In this document: piece by piece, positions 13,744 through 13,895 of the stretch
How the letters are laid out: each line of letters begins with the position of its first letter
Position numbering within the stretch: position 1 is the stretch's first letter
DNA from: RGIG5612 sp045604025
GTDB lineage: Bacteria; Bacillota; Clostridia; Lachnospirales; Lachnospiraceae
NCBI GenBank assembly: GCA_045604025.1
Contig: JAZUNG010000079.1
Location: 1-13,895 of the forward strand
Direction of reading: 5' to 3'
DNA: 13,895 nt
Position numbers and translations under genes: made by a program
Notes under the pieces: model-generated
What the model was told of the DNA's origin: nothing
The model's input: the letters and a program-made list of their open reading frames with translations, nothing else
The model's database searches: none

Positions 13744-13786
13744 TATATTTTTCTAATAGCAAACAATTGAGCTGTCTGAGCATAGT

Positions 13787-13815
13787 TTGCGGGCAGCACT
13801 GTAAGGTGTTATAAT
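13787..13815 (+). promoter_or_regulatory. Divergent plus-strand promoter with inverted repeats
   Basis: TTGCGG (13787-13792), 17 bases, TATAAT (13810-13815). The -10 box sits in the centre of GTGTT-N6-AACAC (13806-13821). A second repeat, GCAAAC (13759-13764) with GTTTGC (13785-13790), ends at the -35 box. Both could be operator sites for the plus-strand gene. Confidence 0.65.
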
Positions 13816-13864
13816 CAACACATCCTGTTACGGAAATTGTTGAAAACTCAAGCGAGGGAAGGCC

Positions 13865-13895
13865 ATGCTGTCAGATCTGCTGCGCAGCGAAATAC
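13865..13895 (+). CDS. Start of an unidentified plus-strand gene, cut by window edge
   Basis: An ATG at 13865 preceded by a GAGGGAAGG ribosome binding site and by a good promoter about 50 bases upstream opens a reading frame beginning MLSDLLRSEI. Only ten codons are visible, too few to name a product. It is divergent from the PadR module. The combination of promoter, leader and binding site makes a real gene likely, though the frame cannot be tested further. Confidence 0.6.
   Translation, partial: MLSDLLRSEI

Overview
The window looks like a chromosomal segment of a strictly anaerobic Gram-positive bacterium of the class Clostridia (Eubacteriales; Lachnospiraceae- or Anaerovoracaceae-like, but I cannot place it more closely). 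The reasons are GGAGG-type ribosome binding sites, the gene runs gdpP-rplI-dnaB and rpsF-ssb-rpsR, a zinc-type S18, an oxygen-sensitive radical-SAM sulfatase maturase, and a PadR/HAAS module of the kind common in Firmicutes. All complete genes lie on the minus strand. One gene at the right edge starts on the plus strand.

Region by region in coordinate order (transcription runs right to left). Positions 1-2590 hold a probable three-gene operon: a zinc-ribbon membrane protein with Tyr-Gln-Gln-Pro repeats, a dienelactone-hydrolase-type enzyme, and an anaerobic sulfatase-maturating enzyme that runs off the left edge. Positions 2666-4768 hold a two-gene redox unit: a large FAD flavoprotein resembling adenylylsulfate/fumarate reductase catalytic subunits and a two-cluster ferredoxin. 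Positions 4852-4987 hold an unusual intergenic region with two mutually exclusive long pairings, followed by the dnaB terminator. Positions 5011-8972 hold gdpP-rplI-dnaB (c-di-AMP hydrolysis, ribosomal protein L9, replicative helicase) with a clear promoter in front of gdpP. Positions 9030-10085 hold a monocistronic metallo-beta-lactamase-fold enzyme with a collagen-like Gly/Pro insert and its own terminator. Positions 10131-11477 hold rpsF-ssb-rpsR with a strong terminator.

Positions 11521 to about 13745 are visibly more AT-rich than the rest and hold a PadR-family repressor, a HAAS-domain protein fused to a divergent SEDS (FtsW/RodA-like) 10-helix membrane part, and a small secreted protein. 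The module is driven by a consensus promoter (TTGACA, 17 bp, TATAAT) wrapped in a perfect 16-bp inverted repeat, which is very probably the PadR operator. This module looks like an acquired, self-regulated cell-envelope response cassette inserted just upstream of the rpsF operon, and is the most interesting part of the window. A divergent promoter at the right edge drives an unidentified plus-strand gene of which only ten codons are visible.

I found no rRNA, tRNA, CRISPR array, insertion sequence or integrase. No stretch longer than 300 bases lacks a gene.
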